A stretch of DNA of 15,399 nt from an uncultured Planctomycetaceae bacterium (GCA_903823545.1 CAIJTL010000568.1:1-15399), one strand, 5' to 3'. Positions 8,510 to 15,225 are shown, counted from the stretch's first letter. Made by a program: numbers and translations. The notes: generated by a model not told the origin, from the sequence alone.

Positions 8510-8539
8510 GTAGGTAATAGTGATCCGACTGGCGAGATG

Positions 8540-8558
8540 GAGTCTCTTTTGAGTCTCT
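8540..8558. repeat. 8-bp direct repeat GAGTCTCT
   Basis: Two copies of GAGTCTCT separated by TTT lie about 45-60 bp upstream of the lipoprotein start. They could be a tandem regulator-binding half-site, but no matching regulator is nearby. Confidence 0.3.
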
Positions 8559-8658
8559 ACGAGCGCTACCGCGAAGATTGACGGGGTCTTGCCTAACGAG
8601 AACAGTAGGAATCCCAATTGCGGCAATTGAAGGCTACGAATTAGGAACCATTAAATCA

Positions 8659-8699
8659 ATTGAATCACATGCGTTATTCAATCGCAATTGTTGATTGCG
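8659..8699. promoter_or_regulatory. Two abutting inverted repeats, putative operator
   Basis: ATTGAAT, 10 bases, ATTCAAT (8659-8682) is directly followed by CGCAAT, 5 bases, ATTGCG (8683-8699). Both are perfect dyads. The palindrome CAATTG occurs at 8615, 8624, 8657 and 8685, four times in 76 bp. The site lies 70-110 bp before the MATE ATG and 160-200 bp before the lipoprotein ATG, a natural place for a repressor or activator of either gene. The binding protein is unknown. Confidence 0.4.
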
Positions 8700-8768
8700 T
8701 CGATTTCTGCAACGCGGTCAAATCCACGTGGATTTGCAATCGCTGGTCACCCCACGAGCCGTTATCTG

Positions 8769-10226
8769 ATGCCAGAAATCACTACCTTGCCTGAGTCATT
8801 GGCATCGAACTCAACTGTTGGTGAGGCCGGCTCACTGAAAGAACTGTTGAACGTCGCCTTGCCGTTGATGATCAGTTCAGGATCAGTCAGCTTGATGCAC
8901 ATTGCGAATCGGACGTTTCTGACCTGGGATTCGCGTGAGTCACTGGCGGCCGTTCTGCCGTCGGGAATTCTGCATTGGACGATCATGAGTCTCGTCTTCG
9001 GCACGGTGCAGTACGCGAACACGTTCGTCGCACAGTACGAAGGGGCAGGGAGACGCGATCGTGTTGCGGCGTCGGTCTGGCAAGGAGTTTATGTGTCGCT
9101 CTGTGGCGGCGTGCTGTTGACGCTCTTCGCGTTTCTGGCCAAACCGATCTTCGACACAATCGGCCATGAGCAGGCTGTCGCAGTGTTGGAAGCGGATTAC
9201 TTTCGAGTTCTCTGCTTCGCGTCGCTGCCTATGTTGCTAACCGCGAGCATGACCAGTTTCTTCAGCGGACGTGGGCAGACTCGCGTAGTGATGACGGTCG
9301 TGCTCATCGGCGTGGCGATCAACATTGTGAGCGATTACCTGCTGATCTTTGGGAACAAGATGATTCCTCGCATGGGGATTGAGGGGGCAGCGATCTCGAC
9401 GGTGATTGCTCAAACAGCTCAGTGCGGGATGCTGATGTGGTTGCTCTCTCGTCGAGAACTTCGTGAGCGATACGGAACGTGGCGGCATCGCGCGTTCGAC
9501 CGTGAATTGCTCGCTCGGTTTCTGAAATATGGATTTCCACAAGGACTGCATTTGTTTGTGGATGTCGCAAGCTTTGCGATGTTCATGCTCTTAGTAGGAC
9601 GGCTCGGCAAAGATGAGTTGGCGGCAACGAACCTCGCCTTCAGCCTCAACACGCTGGCCTTCGTTCCGATGCTCGGCATGGGGACAGCGGTTTCGACACT
9701 TGTTGGGCAGCGGATCGGCGAAGGGCGTCCGGAGTTGGCGATCCGCACGACTTGGAGCGCGTTCAAGCTTTCGTCGGTCTACATGCTGACGTTCGCTGCG
9801 ATTTACGTCGGTCTGCCGGACCTCATCTTGATGCCGTATGCGGCATTCTCAGACGCTTCGGACTTTACTGCGCTACGCGACCAAGTGGTCACTTTGCTGC
9901 GCTTCGTAGCGGTTTATTGCTTCTTCGATGCAATGGGGATTGTCTTCGGCTTCGCAATTCGAGGCGCCGGCGATACTCGATTCGCACTCGTGTTCTCATG
10001 CGTGTCGGCATGGATGCTGATGGTGGTGCCAACGGTGATCAGCCAAGTTTGGTTTCAGGGAAGCCTGACTGCGAGTTGGTGGTTCTGCACGATTTACACC
10101 ATTGTGCTTGGGCTCGGTTTCATGGCGAGATTTCAAGCTGGGCACTGGCGTTCTATGCGTGTCATTGAAGCAACCGCCAATGCCGACGAGTCACTCACTG
10201 ACTCGAAGATTCCGACTACGGAGTAA
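8769..10226 (+). CDS. MATE-family efflux transporter
   Basis: 485 residues from the ATG at 8769, close to the usual 440-490. The in-frame TTG at 8688 adds 27 polar residues without family character and overlaps the putative operator, so it is rejected. About 12 hydrophobic segments are visible in two halves. The first begins after LKELLNVALPLMISSGS, a typical MATE TM1. Inner landmarks are the VAQYEGAGRRD loop between TM2 and TM3, and in the second half GMGTAVSTLVGQRIGEGRPE, the equivalent repeated loop, with FAIRGAGDTRFAL near TM10-11. These fit a cation-coupled (Na+ or H+) multidrug or metabolite exporter in the inner membrane. The substrate is not inferable. No adjacent efflux partner is seen. 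It converges with the STAS gene over a 179-bp gap with two hairpins. Confidence 0.92.
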   Translation: MPEITTLPESLASNSTVGEAGSLKELLNVALPLMISSGSVSLMHIANRTFLTWDSRESLAAVLPSGILHWTIMSLVFGTVQYANTFVAQYEGAGRRDRVAASVWQGVYVSLCGGVLLTLFAFLAKPIFDTIGHEQAVAVLEADYFRVLCFASLPMLLTASMTSFFSGRGQTRVVMTVVLIGVAINIVSDYLLIFGNKMIPRMGIEGAAISTVIAQTAQCGMLMWLLSRRELRERYGTWRHRAFDRELLARFLKYGFPQGLHLFVDVASFAMFMLLVGRLGKDELAATNLAFSLNTLAFVPMLGMGTAVSTLVGQRIGEGRPELAIRTTWSAFKLSSVYMLTFAAIYVGLPDLILMPYAAFSDASDFTALRDQVVTLLRFVAVYCFFDAMGIVFGFAIRGAGDTRFALVFSCVSAWMLMVVPTVISQVWFQGSLTASWWFCTIYTIVLGLGFMARFQAGHWRSMRVIEATANADESLTDSKIPTTE

Positions 10227-10262
10227 GCTGAACCACGATTTCTGCGAACCCAACAAAAAGCA

Positions 10263-10293
10263 AAACCCGTAGAGCGATCAGCTCTGCGGGTTT
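10263..10293. terminator. Strong intrinsic terminator hairpin, bidirectional
   Basis: AAACCCG-T-AGAGC, a GATCA loop, GCTCT-G-CGGGTTT: a 13-bp stem with one G-U pair and a 5-base loop, 36 bp after the MATE stop. On the plus strand it ends in TTT. On the minus strand the stem runs into TTTTGCTTTTTG, a good U tract, so it can also stop transcription coming from the STAS gene. Confidence 0.8.
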
Positions 10294-10356
10294 CGCGGCG
10301 TAAACAGTCAGTGACGATCTGAAGGAGCAAGTTCTCGAAGTGAGCTCAATCAATCA

Positions 10357-10381
10357 CCTCACAGAGCTTGTCTCTGCGAGG
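10357..10381. terminator. Second hairpin after the STAS gene
   Basis: CCTC-A-CAGAG, a CTTGT loop, CTCTG-C-GAGG: a 9-bp stem with one internal mismatch, 25 bp past the STAS stop. TTT follows on the plus strand and no U tract follows on the minus strand. It may back up the first hairpin for the MATE transcript or protect the 3' end of the STAS mRNA. Confidence 0.5.
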
Positions 10382-10405
10382 TTTGCGATACCGCTTGATT
10401 AAGGC

Positions 10406-10909
10406 TTACTTGTCTGTCTCATCGTCACCTGCATAGGCGAAGGCCAATTCACCGTCTTCATCGTCTTGGTCGAAGTTGTAGACGTTTGAAGGCTCATCAT
10501 CGCCGTCGGTGTCGGCAGCCCAAACGGGCCGAGTCGTCGCCCAAGTGGGAGTTAATCCAGCCTCATAGGGTTGCTTTGGTTCCGAAAGGAGCAAGAAACA
10601 TCCTTCGGCGATTGGTTCGAGGAATTGCTGGAACCAAAGCATCCGTTGAACGTGTGGTTGCGGATTGAAAAGTTGGACGCGAATTCCCTTCTCGCGCCAG
10701 TCAAACAGCAGGCCGAAGAAGCCGCTGGGAATGTACTTCACATAAGCCATGTTGACGCCGATGGAGTGCTGTCGCTCTTTGTCGATCAGCTTAGTCAGCG
10801 TCTCGCGGAGCAGAGCCAGGTCAGCTCCGTCCCAGATTTCCATGGTGCCGAGGTCGATGACCTTCGCACCGTTCCAGTCGTGAAACCGCAGGCGATTGCG
10901 CTTGGCCAT
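10406..10909 (-). CDS. STAS-domain protein (anti-sigma-factor-antagonist-like) with acidic tail
   Basis: 167 residues from the ATG at 10909 (MAKRNRLRFHDW). An ATG at 10960 in the same frame would add 17 Pro/Ser/Glu-rich residues and cannot be excluded, as neither start has a Shine-Dalgarno. Residues 10-110 follow the STAS pattern: a first strand AKVIDLGTMEIWDG, a helix ADLALLRETLTKLI, then VNMAYVKYIPSGFFGLLFDW. Ser62, in PSG, aligns by eye with the phosphoacceptor Ser of SpoIIAA-type DSSG motifs, although the preceding Asp is absent. The last 35 residues are strongly acidic (TDGDDEP, DQDDEDGE) and probably disordered. It likely acts in the cytoplasm in partner switching with a kinase/anti-sigma factor, but none is encoded nearby. 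It is a stand-alone gene convergent with MATE. Confidence 0.7.
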   Translation of the reverse strand: MAKRNRLRFHDWNGAKVIDLGTMEIWDGADLALLRETLTKLIDKERQHSIGVNMAYVKYIPSGFFGLLFDWREKGIRVQLFNPQPHVQRMLWFQQFLEPIAEGCFLLLSEPKQPYEAGLTPTWATTRPVWAADTDGDDEPSNVYNFDQDDEDGELAFAYAGDDETDK

Positions 10910-11320
10910 GATTGTGTTCTCATCAGAGGGTGGTGATTCGGACGAAGGCGGTCCAAACATAGTTCGCGTTTTGGACGAGGCATTGTTCGCAAGCGACGGG
11001 CCAACGGAAGAAAGTTTTTGATTTCGTCCGTAACTCGTGATCTGATAGAGCCCAGCGATTTCTCAAAGTTCTTGGACACTCAGTGAGGATTATTCCGATG
11101 TGGTGATTTGCAACACCCTCTTGGTTGTCGAGCGTTGCATTATGAGGACGGTTGCGAAATGCAGCACTGCTCGAATCCAGCGGCTTGAATTCGTTCGGCG
11201 CGAGCATCATGCTCCCGTCCGCGAATCACTCGGATGAGTGAGCGATCGTCCTGTTAGCCGAGTTGATCCCGGACATCGAGTGCCGGATTCTTCTGCCGTT
11301 GAAGCTGCTGAAAGGGAACC
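10910..11320. other. Intergenic region between divergent STAS and POT genes
   Basis: About 410 bp without a supported gene; frames here have no recognisable protein character. It must contain the two divergent promoters, but I cannot assign confident -35/-10 boxes. Visible structures are a near-perfect palindrome GAGCATCATGCTC at 11202-11214, a hairpin TCACTC-GGAT-GAGTGA at 11226-11241, and a TGCATT/AATGCA dyad at 11136-11163 with a 16-base spacer. The purine stretch GAAAGGGAA before the POT ATG may serve as a weak ribosome site. Confidence 0.4.
11226..11241. other. Small hairpin in the leader region of the POT transporter gene
   Basis: TCACTC, a GGAT tetraloop and GAGTGA form a perfect 6-bp stem about 80 bp before the transporter start. 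It may be an operator dyad or a leader hairpin. There is no further support. Confidence 0.3.
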
Positions 11321-12919
11321 ATGAGTGACGAACGGAGTCCGTCTGCTGTGGCCGTTGATCCCGCGACAACATTCCTGGGGCACCCTCGCGGATTGTTCCT
11401 GCTGTTCTTCGTCGAGATGTGGGAACGGTTCTCTTACTACGGGATGCGAGCGTTGCTGGTCCTGTATTTGATCGCGATGACAAACCCACAGCCGGATGCC
11501 AGCGGCTTTGTGAATCCAGGTCGAGGCTGGACCAAAGCGGAAGCCAGCGTCTTGTATGGCTGGTACACCGGCATGGCTTACCTGTTGCCAATGGCGGGCG
11601 GGATGATCGCCGACAAGCTGATCGGGACGCATCGTTCGATGGTTTTGGGTGGTCTGATTATCGCCTTCGGACACATCATGCTGGCAGTCTCCGGAATGGG
11701 AGGGCTTGATCACAGCAGCCTGGGAATGAGTCTGTTTATCTTTGGCTTAGTTGTAATCGTGATTGGTACGGGGCATTTCAAGCCGTGTGTTTCGGTCATG
11801 GTCGGACAGCTATATCCTGAGAAAGACCCGCGTCGCGACGGGGCATTTACGATCTTTTACATGGGGATCAACCTCGGGGCGTTCTTGTGTGCGTTCGTCT
11901 GCGGAACGCTCGGTGAGCAGGTCGGATGGCATTGGGGATTTGGATCAGCGGCACTCGGCATGATCGCGGGATTGGGGTTGTACCTCGCGCTTCGTCCGAA
12001 GTTGTTGAAGGGAATCGGTGATCCACCGACTGAAAGAAGCGGGGCATTGGCCTGGGTCTGGTTGCCGGTTTCGATCTTGATCGCGACTTCGGTGGCGGTG
12101 TTTTTTCACTTTGGATGCTTCGGAACTCTGCAGGCTTGGTTCTCTGGGCTGGGCGACAAAGCGAACTGGATCATCGGCGGCATGTTGTTGGCCGCCATCA
12201 TTGCGGCCGGTGTCTTTTCGATGAAGCAAGAGCCACAGGATCGCGGGCCGACGGCGTCGATCTTCATCTTCATGGCGTTCAATATTTTCTTCTGGCTGGC
12301 CTTTGAACAAGCCGGTTCCAGCATGAACGTCTTCGCCAAAGATAAAACGGATCGGCATCTCTTCGGCTGGGAAGTTCCCGCGACCTGGATGCAGTCGGTG
12401 AATCCCGGCGTGATCATCTTCATGGGGCCTGTGTTTGCGAGTCTTTGGACGTGGCTCGGTAAGCGGCGTTTGAATCCGAGTCAGCCTGCGAAGATCGGAC
12501 TTGGTCTAATCTTGTTGGGGATGGGCTTCGGCGTGCTGACTTGGGGCGCTTCGACAGCGGTAGAGCCTGGCGCAAAAGCGAGCGTCTTGTTTCTGTTGGT
12601 GACTTACTTCCTGCATACGCTCGGAGAGCTGTGTTTATCACCCACAGGGCTTTCGTATGTGACGAAGGCCGCACCGGTGAAGTACGTCTCGCTGCTGATG
12701 GGAATTTGGTTTGTCAGCAGCTTCGTCGCGAACTTAGCGGGCGGCCTCATCGCCGCTCGTGTCGAAGCAATCGAACGTGGCGAGATTCAACTCCCGTGGC
12801 ATTTCGGCGGGCAGGCAGACTTCTTCTTCTTGTTCGTCGTGACGTCACTAAGTGCAGGAACTCTGATTTTGGTCCTCACGCCGTTGCTCAAGAAGCTGAT
12901 TGGTGGGCGAGAAGGATAG
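11321..12919 (+). CDS. POT/PTR2-family peptide:proton symporter
   Basis: 532-residue major-facilitator protein of the proton-dependent oligopeptide transporter family, importing di- and tripeptides or related substrates across the inner membrane. The ExxER proton-coupling motif is present in TM1 (EMWERFSYYG, Glu32, Glu35 and Arg36). The family signature FYMGINLGAF lies at about 179-188 and is followed by VGWHWGFGSAALGM. The segment GHFKPCVSVMVGQLY (about 151-165) has the conserved Lys-Pro, but Cys156 sits where many relatives have Asn. Fourteen hydrophobic segments fit the length, with the usual two extra helices mid-protein (about 240-300). It ends with LLKKLIGGREG. Its stop is 15 bp from the convergent folK stop with no obvious terminator. 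No peptidase gene is nearby. The family is firm and the substrate range unknown. Confidence 0.93.
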   Translation: MSDERSPSAVAVDPATTFLGHPRGLFLLFFVEMWERFSYYGMRALLVLYLIAMTNPQPDASGFVNPGRGWTKAEASVLYGWYTGMAYLLPMAGGMIADKLIGTHRSMVLGGLIIAFGHIMLAVSGMGGLDHSSLGMSLFIFGLVVIVIGTGHFKPCVSVMVGQLYPEKDPRRDGAFTIFYMGINLGAFLCAFVCGTLGEQVGWHWGFGSAALGMIAGLGLYLALRPKLLKGIGDPPTERSGALAWVWLPVSILIATSVAVFFHFGCFGTLQAWFSGLGDKANWIIGGMLLAAIIAAGVFSMKQEPQDRGPTASIFIFMAFNIFFWLAFEQAGSSMNVFAKDKTDRHLFGWEVPATWMQSVNPGVIIFMGPVFASLWTWLGKRRLNPSQPAKIGLGLILLGMGFGVLTWGASTAVEPGAKASVLFLLVTYFLHTLGELCLSPTGLSYVTKAAPVKYVSLLMGIWFVSSFVANLAGGLIAARVEAIERGEIQLPWHFGGQADFFFLFVVTSLSAGTLILVLTPLLKKLIGGREG

Positions 12920-12934
12920 AAGGTTCCATCGAAC

Positions 12935-13687
12935 TTACAGGCCGACCGAACGGAGAATGTCTACGAGCGTTTGTCGCTGGTCGGTCTCATGGTTCGATAC
13001 ATCGAGCCAACTAATGCGTTTTGACAATTGTGGTAAAAACGCCGCGAGATTGTGTGAAGTCGACTGGTTCATTGGAAATCGAACCAGCAGGCCATCGTCG
13101 TTCGTTGGTACGTCCTGAGGGCGGCTGAGACTTCTCAGGTTGACGTGCAGGACCTCTGGTTGCATCGAAGCGATGAGTGCCTCGATCTCTCCGTGATCGC
13201 CGAGGATACTTACAACCAAAGGGCGAACAAGGAGCCTACCTCGCAGCTCGGCAAAGGTCGTTCGCTTCTCCGGATGCACGAATTGCGGGGCGATCTCAGT
13301 CAGCGGGTCGAGGACAAAACGCCGGTACCAACAGGCGGGGTGTGGAACTCGCAGCCTTGGCGGATCGTTGATGATCTCGTCGCCGAAAAGGATTAAATCC
13401 AGATCGAGTGTTCTTGGTCCCCAATGGATCGTACGAACTCGACCGAGTTCGGCTTCGATTGCCAATAAACGATCAAGCAGTTCGTGAGCGGTTAACGAAG
13501 TCTCCAGCATCGCGGCGGCGTTGACGAATTCGGCTCCGGCATCTGCTCCAACCGGTTTCGTTCTATGCAGTGAACTGCTTTTGATGACCTCGATTCCCGG
13601 AGTCCTTTGAAGATGCTGCAAAGCCTCGTCGATCGTTTGGGCAACGTTACCAAGGTTGCCTCCCATGCTAATCAGGCTCGTCGTCAT
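12935..13687 (-). CDS. folK: FolK, 6-hydroxymethyl-7,8-dihydropterin pyrophosphokinase, with C-terminal extension
   Basis: Transfers pyrophosphate from ATP to 6-hydroxymethyl-dihydropterin in folate synthesis, in the cytoplasm. Residues 1-155 match the HPPK family: SMGGNLGN at the start, RTKPVG, FVNAAAMLET, and the signature WGPRTLDLDLILFGDE (89-104), in which Asp95 and Asp97 bind magnesium. VPHP and FVLDPLTEIAPQFVHP follow. His88 replaces the Arg usually before the signature Trp. The enzyme normally ends near 160 residues, but here about 95 residues follow (156-250), starting VRPLVVSILGDHGEIEALIA and ending TLVDILRSVGL. This alternating strand/helix pattern suggests a small folded domain I do not recognise. 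It is not FolP or FolB. No other folate genes are near. Confidence 0.92.
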   Translation of the reverse strand: MTTSLISMGGNLGNVAQTIDEALQHLQRTPGIEVIKSSSLHRTKPVGADAGAEFVNAAAMLETSLTAHELLDRLLAIEAELGRVRTIHWGPRTLDLDLILFGDEIINDPPRLRVPHPACWYRRFVLDPLTEIAPQFVHPEKRTTFAELRGRLLVRPLVVSILGDHGEIEALIASMQPEVLHVNLRSLSRPQDVPTNDDGLLVRFPMNQSTSHNLAAFLPQLSKRISWLDVSNHETDQRQTLVDILRSVGL

Positions 13688-13876
13688 CGTGGGCTCGTCT
13701 TGTTTTCACTGCGGTGCTGTTTGAAAAGTGATCGGATACGTCGGCTTCACGAGATACAAATTCGTTACTTCAAGAGCTAGTCTCAACGCCCATTGCAAAC
13801 GATTGCTCGACCGTTTGAGAAACCTCATGTCGTTCACGCCCGAAACGATGGACGCGGCACTGAAACATCTTCGTCA

Positions 13877-14245
13877 ATGAAACACGACGCCGCACAGAAG
13901 AGTTCTGCGGATGTCATTGAGCAACAGAGTTGCCGTCCCGACTTCCAAGTTCTGATCTATCCCGGCAGTTCGGGAACATTCACCGTCGAAACGGGGATGT
14001 CTCCAGCTTTCATCGCTGCCGGGATCAACGACCGCCCCGATATCTCCGAAGGCATGGCCAGCCTCTATCTCAAGAACAAAGCAGCAAAGGCCCCCGCCGA
14101 GCTGCACTTGTTCGCAAACTCCGGCCACGGCTTCGGCTATCGCCACAACGCCAAACCCAGCGCCGCCGCTCGCTGGCCAGAACGACTCACGGAATGGCTG
14201 GTCGATAGCGGGCTGTTGACAGAAGTTGAAGCGAAGCAGCCGTAA
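13877..14245 (+). pseudogene. C-terminal remnant of an alpha/beta hydrolase (acetyl-xylan-esterase/dienelactone-hydrolase type)
   Basis: The frame is open from 13793, and an ATG at 13877 begins just before the homologous part. From about 13905 it reads as the C-terminal third of a secreted-type esterase: ADVIEQQSCRPDFQVLIYPG, then NDRPDISEGMASLYL (probable catalytic Asp region), AELHLFANSGHGFGYR (catalytic His) and a WPERLTEWL end. The upstream half, including the GxSxG nucleophile and oxyanion hole, is missing, and I found no frame carrying it in 13688-13900. The part between LIYPG and NDRPD is also shorter than in relatives. It is therefore probably a non-functional remnant left by deletion or rearrangement, although expression as a short orphan protein cannot be excluded. 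It sits between folK and the toxin-antitoxin module, consistent with a remodelled accessory spot. Confidence 0.65.
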
Positions 14246-14333
14246 GCTTACGACTTTGTTTTGGATGCAGGCTCGTTCGCTTTGAATTGGCCTTCGTCTT
14301 GTCCCGTTTGGAGTCTGCGGCCACAATCGTTTC

Positions 14334-14340
14334 GGAGGTG
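14334..14340 (+). promoter_or_regulatory. Strong Shine-Dalgarno of the antitoxin gene
   Basis: GGAGGTG ends 4 bases before the ATG at 14345 (GGAGG spacing 6). It is the best ribosome site in the window and fixes the antitoxin start. Most other genes here have weak or no such site. Confidence 0.75.
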
Positions 14341-14344
14341 ACTG

Positions 14345-14590
14345 ATGCAACTTTCTATTGAAGAACGAAATGCGGTCGAGGGCGGTCGTTTGGTTCGGTA
14401 TATCATTCCCGAATCGCGAGTCGAGTGCTTGCTCGTGCGGAGCGACAAACTCGGACAGCTTACCGAGCATACGCAACTTGGGACCTGTCATCCCGATGAG
14501 TTTCTGCCGCTGATGGCCGAGGTTCTCGACGACGAAGACTGGACACTTCCTGACGACCGAGGACGCCCGCATGAACGTTCGCAGGGCTGA
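14345..14590 (+). CDS. Putative antitoxin of a MazF/PemK-type module, family not recognised
   Basis: 81-residue acidic protein directly upstream of, and overlapping by 20 bp, a MazF/PemK-like toxin gene. The order (antitoxin first) and overlap are typical of type II toxin-antitoxin modules. The start is fixed by a strong Shine-Dalgarno. The sequence shows a possible strand-rich part about 13-35 (EGGRLVRYIIPESRVECLLV), then a helix about 51-62 (DEFLPLMAEVLD) and an acidic, probably unfolded tail (DDEDWTLPDDRGRP) that could wrap the toxin. I do not see a convincing AbrB/SpoVT (MazE), Phd/YefM or ribbon-helix-helix domain, so DNA binding and autoregulation are unproven. The antitoxin role is inferred from position. 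Confidence 0.6.
   Translation: MQLSIEERNAVEGGRLVRYIIPESRVECLLVRSDKLGQLTEHTQLGTCHPDEFLPLMAEVLDDEDWTLPDDRGRPHERSQG
14559..14563 (+). promoter_or_regulatory. Shine-Dalgarno of the toxin gene, inside the antitoxin gene
   Basis: GAGGA lies 7 bases before the toxin ATG at 14571, within the antitoxin coding region, supporting that start and coupled translation. Confidence 0.6.
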
Positions 14591-14927
14591 AGTGCTGATG
14601 GTCGAATTTCCTTTCCACGAAGGGAGTGGCTCGAAGTTCCGCCCAGCCGTCGTCGTTCAATCCGATCAGGACAATTCCCGTTTGGGAACGACGGTCGTGG
14701 CGATGATCTCGAAGAACACGCGCCTGGCCGGGCGCGAGCCGCGCCACGTTTTCATTGATATCGCAACACCTGACGGCCAAGCCTCCGGCCTTTGGATGAA
14801 CTCGATCGTGAATTGTTCGCAGTTGGTCACGGTCAGCGACGAACGCATTGACCGACACCTTGGCGAACTTCCGCCGCAGTTAATGCGACTGGTGGATGAT
14901 GCAATCAAGCATGGGCTTGGGTTGTGA
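14571..14927 (+). CDS. MazF/PemK-family toxin (putative mRNA endoribonuclease)
   Basis: 118-residue protein, the normal size for MazF/PemK ribosome-independent mRNA interferases. The N-terminus RRAEVLMVEFPF and SKFRPAVVVQSD (Arg24-Pro25) match the first strands and the catalytic Arg-Pro region. VVAMISKNT holds Ser47 where active MazF proteins often have Thr. The second half, GLWMNSIVNCSQLVTVSDERIDRHLG then a helix MRLVDDAIKHGLGL, matches the usual end. It would cleave mRNA in the cytoplasm when the antitoxin is degraded. It overlaps the antitoxin gene by 20 bp and has an internal Shine-Dalgarno. A GC-rich hairpin starts 6 bp after the stop. The Ser/Thr change may keep activity, as Ser can substitute chemically, but this is untested. 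Confidence 0.85.
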   Translation: MNVRRAEVLMVEFPFHEGSGSKFRPAVVVQSDQDNSRLGTTVVAMISKNTRLAGREPRHVFIDIATPDGQASGLWMNSIVNCSQLVTVSDERIDRHLGELPPQLMRLVDDAIKHGLGL

Positions 14928-14932
14928 TCTAG

Positions 14933-14949
14933 TCGCCCCCCCCGGGCGA
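14933..14949 (+). terminator. GC-rich hairpin after the toxin gene, around a C8 run
   Basis: TCGCCC, a CCCCC loop and GGGCGA form a perfect 6-bp GC-rich stem 5 bases after the toxin stop, spanning a run of eight C. There is no U tract, so it may act as a 3' stabiliser or a Rho-type stop. The C8 run is also a possible slippage or sequencing-error site. Confidence 0.4.
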
Positions 14950-15225
14950 AATCAGGCGCGTCATTCGAAATCGAGAATTGTCGCCGCTACCCGGACCCTA
15001 AAGACGATGTCGGCAGTGAGGAAGTGAAAGCCCAACATCATGCCGAGCACGGATCCTGGAGCAGTTAGTACGCTTGCGACAGGTAGTCGGCTCATTCATT
15101 CGCAAATGAATTGGCAACTTCTTGCCAGCGCGATACTTTGCGACGTCTTGAAACGAGTTCCGTTGGACTCCAATGGGTGCGAGCGGCTCGCTTTACTGTT
15201 CGGCAGCTTGGCAGGATTGCACGAC
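14950..15225. other. Intergenic region, no gene supported
   Basis: About 276 bp with no frame of coding character. A hairpin ATTCATT-CGCA-AATGAAT (7-bp perfect stem) lies at 15094-15111. AGGA at about 15213-15216 precedes the ATG at 15226 by 9 bases. Confidence 0.4.
15094..15111. other. AT-rich 7-bp hairpin/dyad
   Basis: ATTCATT, a CGCA loop and AATGAAT: a perfect stem about 115 bp upstream of the truncated MGAWG gene. It could be an operator dyad for that gene. No T tract follows. Confidence 0.3.

Noticed and set aside
8498..8626. Longer N-terminus of the lipoprotein
   Set aside because: The internal ATG has a Shine-Dalgarno and opens a proper lipoprotein signal peptide, which must be N-terminal.
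8688..8768. Upstream TTG start for the MATE transporter
   Set aside because: The added residues have no family similarity and the start would fall inside the inverted-repeat cluster; the ATG at 8769 fits family length.
11207..11713. 168-codon minus-strand open frame across the POT gene start
   Set aside because: Composition is non-protein-like and it lies antisense to the POT transporter's conserved TM1 region.
13874..14572. Long minus-strand open frame (232 codons)
   Set aside because: It is antisense to the hydrolase remnant and the antitoxin, shows no recognisable domain, and the plus-strand frames carry family motifs and a strong Shine-Dalgarno.
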